Part shown: positions 62,160-64,000 of the stretch, one piece after another
Layout: the number at the start of each line of letters is the position of its first letter
Numbering within the stretch: position 1 is the first letter of the stretch
Assembly (NCBI RefSeq): GCF_002849715.1
Contig: NZ_CP018863.1
Coordinates: 2,294,001-2,358,000, forward strand
DNA from: Arthrobacter crystallopoietes
Lineage (GTDB): Bacteria; Actinomycetota; Actinomycetes; Actinomycetales; Micrococcaceae
Direction: 5' to 3'
Length of the DNA: 64,000 nucleotides
Notes under the pieces: model-generated
Database searches by the model: none
Told to the model about the DNA's origin: nothing
Seen by the model: only the letters and a program-made list of their open reading frames with translations
Program-made: the position numbers and the translations under genes

Positions 62160-62567
62160 GTGGCTACCTCGGCATCTCCTACCCCGGATCCTGCACCCGG
62201 GCGCAACAAGTTCTCCACCCGGCTGCTGCGCGGAGGCACCGAACCGGACCCGCGTTTCACCCTGGCCAACGAGCGCACCTTCCTGGCCTGGATCCGCACT
62301 TCGCTGGCACTGCTGGCTGGCGGCATCGCCGTCGAGGCGTTCACCACCGAACTGTTCATCACCGAGGTCCGCAAGACCGTGGCCATCCTGCTGCTGGTCC
62401 TGGCTATGGTGATCGGTGCCGGCGCCTTCTTCCGGTGGCTGAACGTGGAGCGGGCCATGCGGCACAAGACCCCGCTGCCCTTGCCGCTGATCGCGCCCAT
62501 CCTGGCCGTCGGCGGGGCAGTGGTCGCCGCGATCCTGGTGGTTTTCGTTGTCCTTCGGCCCCTCTGA
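62160..62567 (+). CDS. DUF202 (YidH-type) membrane protein
   Basis: 135 aa, GTG start. LANERTFLAWIRTSLALLAGG is the DUF202 signature at the first membrane segment; two more segments follow (about 75-95 and 110-132). Function unknown. Three-nt gap to a second DUF202 gene. Confidence 0.85.
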   Translation: MATSASPTPDPAPGRNKFSTRLLRGGTEPDPRFTLANERTFLAWIRTSLALLAGGIAVEAFTTELFITEVRKTVAILLLVLAMVIGAGAFFRWLNVERAMRHKTPLPLPLIAPILAVGGAVVAAILVVFVVLRPL

Positions 62568-62569
62568 TC

Positions 62570-62920
62570 ATGGCACTGCGCCGCGGTCCCGCACCCGAAC
62601 ATAACGACGCCGGCCTCCAGCCCGAGCGCACGTCGCTCGCCTGGGGCCGGACCACCATGGCCATGGTGGTTGCCGCCGCGATTTTCCTGCGCTGGATGCC
62701 GCACCACGGCTGGTTCGCCGGGATCCTCGTAGCCGTCACGCTGGTGACGGCCCTGGCCATCAACCTCACCCAGAAAATCCGGTACCACCGCGCTGTCCGC
62801 GGCATTGCCAGTGAAACAGTCCATGCCGACGTCGTTGGTGTCCTTTTTACTTCCGCCAGCGTTTTCGTCCTGGGGGCGCTGGGCATCTACACGGTGTTGT
62901 TCCTGCCCGTGGGCGGCTAG
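62570..62920 (+). CDS. Second DUF202-type membrane protein
   Basis: 116 aa from ATG 62570. Contains a short form of the DUF202 signature, LQPERTSLAWGRTTMAM, and three membrane segments. Tandem pairs of long and short DUF202 genes are common in actinobacteria and the products may pair. Confidence 0.82.
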   Translation: MALRRGPAPEHNDAGLQPERTSLAWGRTTMAMVVAAAIFLRWMPHHGWFAGILVAVTLVTALAINLTQKIRYHRAVRGIASETVHADVVGVLFTSASVFVLGALGIYTVLFLPVGG

Positions 62921-62939
62921 CCGGCGGGCAGGAACAACA
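62895..62939. terminator. Long hairpin spanning the DUF202 stop codon
   Basis: 15-bp perfect arms (62895-62909 and 62925-62939). It falls between the converging DUF202 and symporter genes, so it may serve both, though neither side has a U-run. Confidence 0.65.
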
Positions 62940-62979
62940 AGCTCAGCAGGATCAACAGGCTCAGCGGGAACAGCGCGGG

Positions 62980-64000
62980 TCAGCGGCTGTGGGCCTCTTC
63001 CGGGCCTTCCACCGGAACTTCTTCCGCGATGGCGCCGGCTACCCGCAGGTCCCAGGCCTCGCGCACGGCCGGGTCGGTCGGCTTGGTGGCCAGGGATACC
63101 ACTATGTAGGCGACCAGCGAAGCGATCAGCCCGTAGTAGATCGGCTCGTTGGCATAGATGCCGTCGTACTGGTTTTCCGCGTTGACCTCGAGGATGATCA
63201 TGGTGGTCAGGGTGACCACGCTGCCGGCGGCCATGGACGCCGCGGCCCCGAGACCGGTTCCGCGCTTCCACACCAGGCCGCCGAGGATGGCGATGAGCAA
63301 TCCGCCGACCAGGATGTCATAGGCGATGGTCAGCGCGGCGACCACGTCCTGGACCAGGATGGCCAGCACAATCGCCAGGACGCCCAGGCCGAGGACGTAC
63401 CAGCGGCTGCCCTGCACATCGTGCTCCGGGTTTTCGCCGTGTTCGTGGTGGGCCGGCTTACCGAACCAGGAGCGGACAAAGGGCACCACGTCAGCCTTGG
63501 CCACGGTGGCGGCGGCGATCAGCGTACCGGAGGCGGTGGACATCATTGCGGCCACGGCGGCGGCGAGCACAATGCCGCCGATGCCGATGGGCAGCAGGTT
63601 CATCGCGACGTCCGCATAGACGTCGTCCTGGTTCTCCAGACCCGGAATGACGACGGCGGCTGCCATACCGATCAAGGCGCCCGCCGCACCGTAGAAGATG
63701 CAGTAAATACCGGCGGTCGCGCCGCCCCAGCGGGCAACCCCCGGAGTCCGCGCGGTGAATACGCGCTGCCAGATGTCCTGTCCGATCAGCAGGCCCAGGG
63801 TGTAGACCACGAAGTAGGTGATGATGGTCTGCGCGCCGATGCCGCCGATGTCGAAGAAGGAAGCGTCCACGCGCTCGCGGATCCCGCCGAGTCCGCCGGC
63901 GGCGTTCCAGGTGAACGGCAGCATGAGCAGGAAGACGCCGATGGTCTTGATGACGAACTGCGCCATGTCCGCCAGCGTGATGGACCACATGCCGCCGATG
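62980..64000 (-). CDS. Sodium:solute symporter, N-terminus cut by the window edge
   Basis: SSS-family transporter. At least 340 residues are present and the frame stays open past the last base (IGGMWSIT). Multiple membrane helices; GGIGAQTIITYFVVYTLGLLIGQD and AAVAAMMSTASGTLIAAATV (TM8 region with the Na+ site) are typical. A His/Glu-rich loop (HHEHGENPEHD) lies between helices, and the C-terminus is charged. The substrate is not determinable. Confidence 0.88.
   Translation of the reverse strand, partial: IGGMWSITLADMAQFVIKTIGVFLLMLPFTWNAAGGLGGIRERVDASFFDIGGIGAQTIITYFVVYTLGLLIGQDIWQRVFTARTPGVARWGGATAGIYCIFYGAAGALIGMAAAVVIPGLENQDDVYADVAMNLLPIGIGGIVLAAAVAAMMSTASGTLIAAATVAKADVVPFVRSWFGKPAHHEHGENPEHDVQGSRWYVLGLGVLAIVLAILVQDVVAALTIAYDILVGGLLIAILGGLVWKRGTGLGAAASMAAGSVVTLTTMIILEVNAENQYDGIYANEPIYYGLIASLVAYIVVSLATKPTDPAVREAWDLRVAGAIAEEVPVEGPEEAHSR

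Overview
The window is high-GC actinobacterial DNA with compact operons, frequent GTG/TTG starts and overlapping stop/start codons. Gene content points to an Arthrobacter-like member of the Micrococcaceae. The evidence is a heterotetrameric sarcosine oxidase operon in the order known from Corynebacterium sp. P-1, a dimethylglycine oxidase matching the Arthrobacter globiformis enzyme at its known functional positions, an actinobacterial-type serC, a DtxR/IdeR regulator with the canonical metal ligands, and a DUF222/13E12 HNH gene. Assignment is by recognition of protein families; no search was run.

Layout. 1-2.3 kb: 3' part of an MFS gene and serC, convergent around a terminator. 2.6-6.9 kb: a DtxR-type regulator, then three secreted cell-wall hydrolases (one M23, two NlpC/P60), each behind its own ydaO/yuaA-type (c-di-AMP) riboswitch. 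The two NlpC/P60 cassettes are almost identical over 1007 bp. 7.3-13.4 kb: a co-directional molybdenum-cofactor run (HNH nuclease, mobA, DUF6457, moeA, fdhD, FdhF/YdeP-type oxidoreductase). 13.4-20.4 kb: DUF222 HNH protein, LLM flavoenzyme, ABC exporter, ROK regulator. 20.5-20.9 kb: a probable structured non-coding RNA and tRNA-Arg(CCU). 20.9-30.1 kb: housekeeping genes (membrane protein, pcrA, mscS, sucCD, Zn-alcohol dehydrogenase, rlmN).

30.2-56.8 kb is the main biological story: a methylated-nitrogen catabolic island. One half holds a BCCT betaine transporter, a Rieske oxygenase with separate Rieske ferredoxin and FAD reductase, dimethylglycine oxidase and PurU. This fits glycine betaine to dimethylglycine to sarcosine. 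The middle holds a creatinase (creatine to sarcosine plus urea), its MHS-type transporter and two IclR regulators, followed by a yeast-FCY1-type deaminase, an NCS1 permease and a PucR regulator. The last part is glyA-soxBDAG-sdaA-purU behind a GntR regulator, taking sarcosine to glycine, serine and pyruvate while folate carries the demethylated carbon to formate. So two upstream branches feed one sarcosine-to-pyruvate trunk.

57-64 kb: a TetR/DHA2-exporter pair with an obvious dyad operator, a LOG-like Rossmann protein, a VIT1/CCC1-type metal transporter with a ferritin-like N-terminus, two tandem DUF202 membrane proteins, and a sodium:solute symporter cut by the window end.
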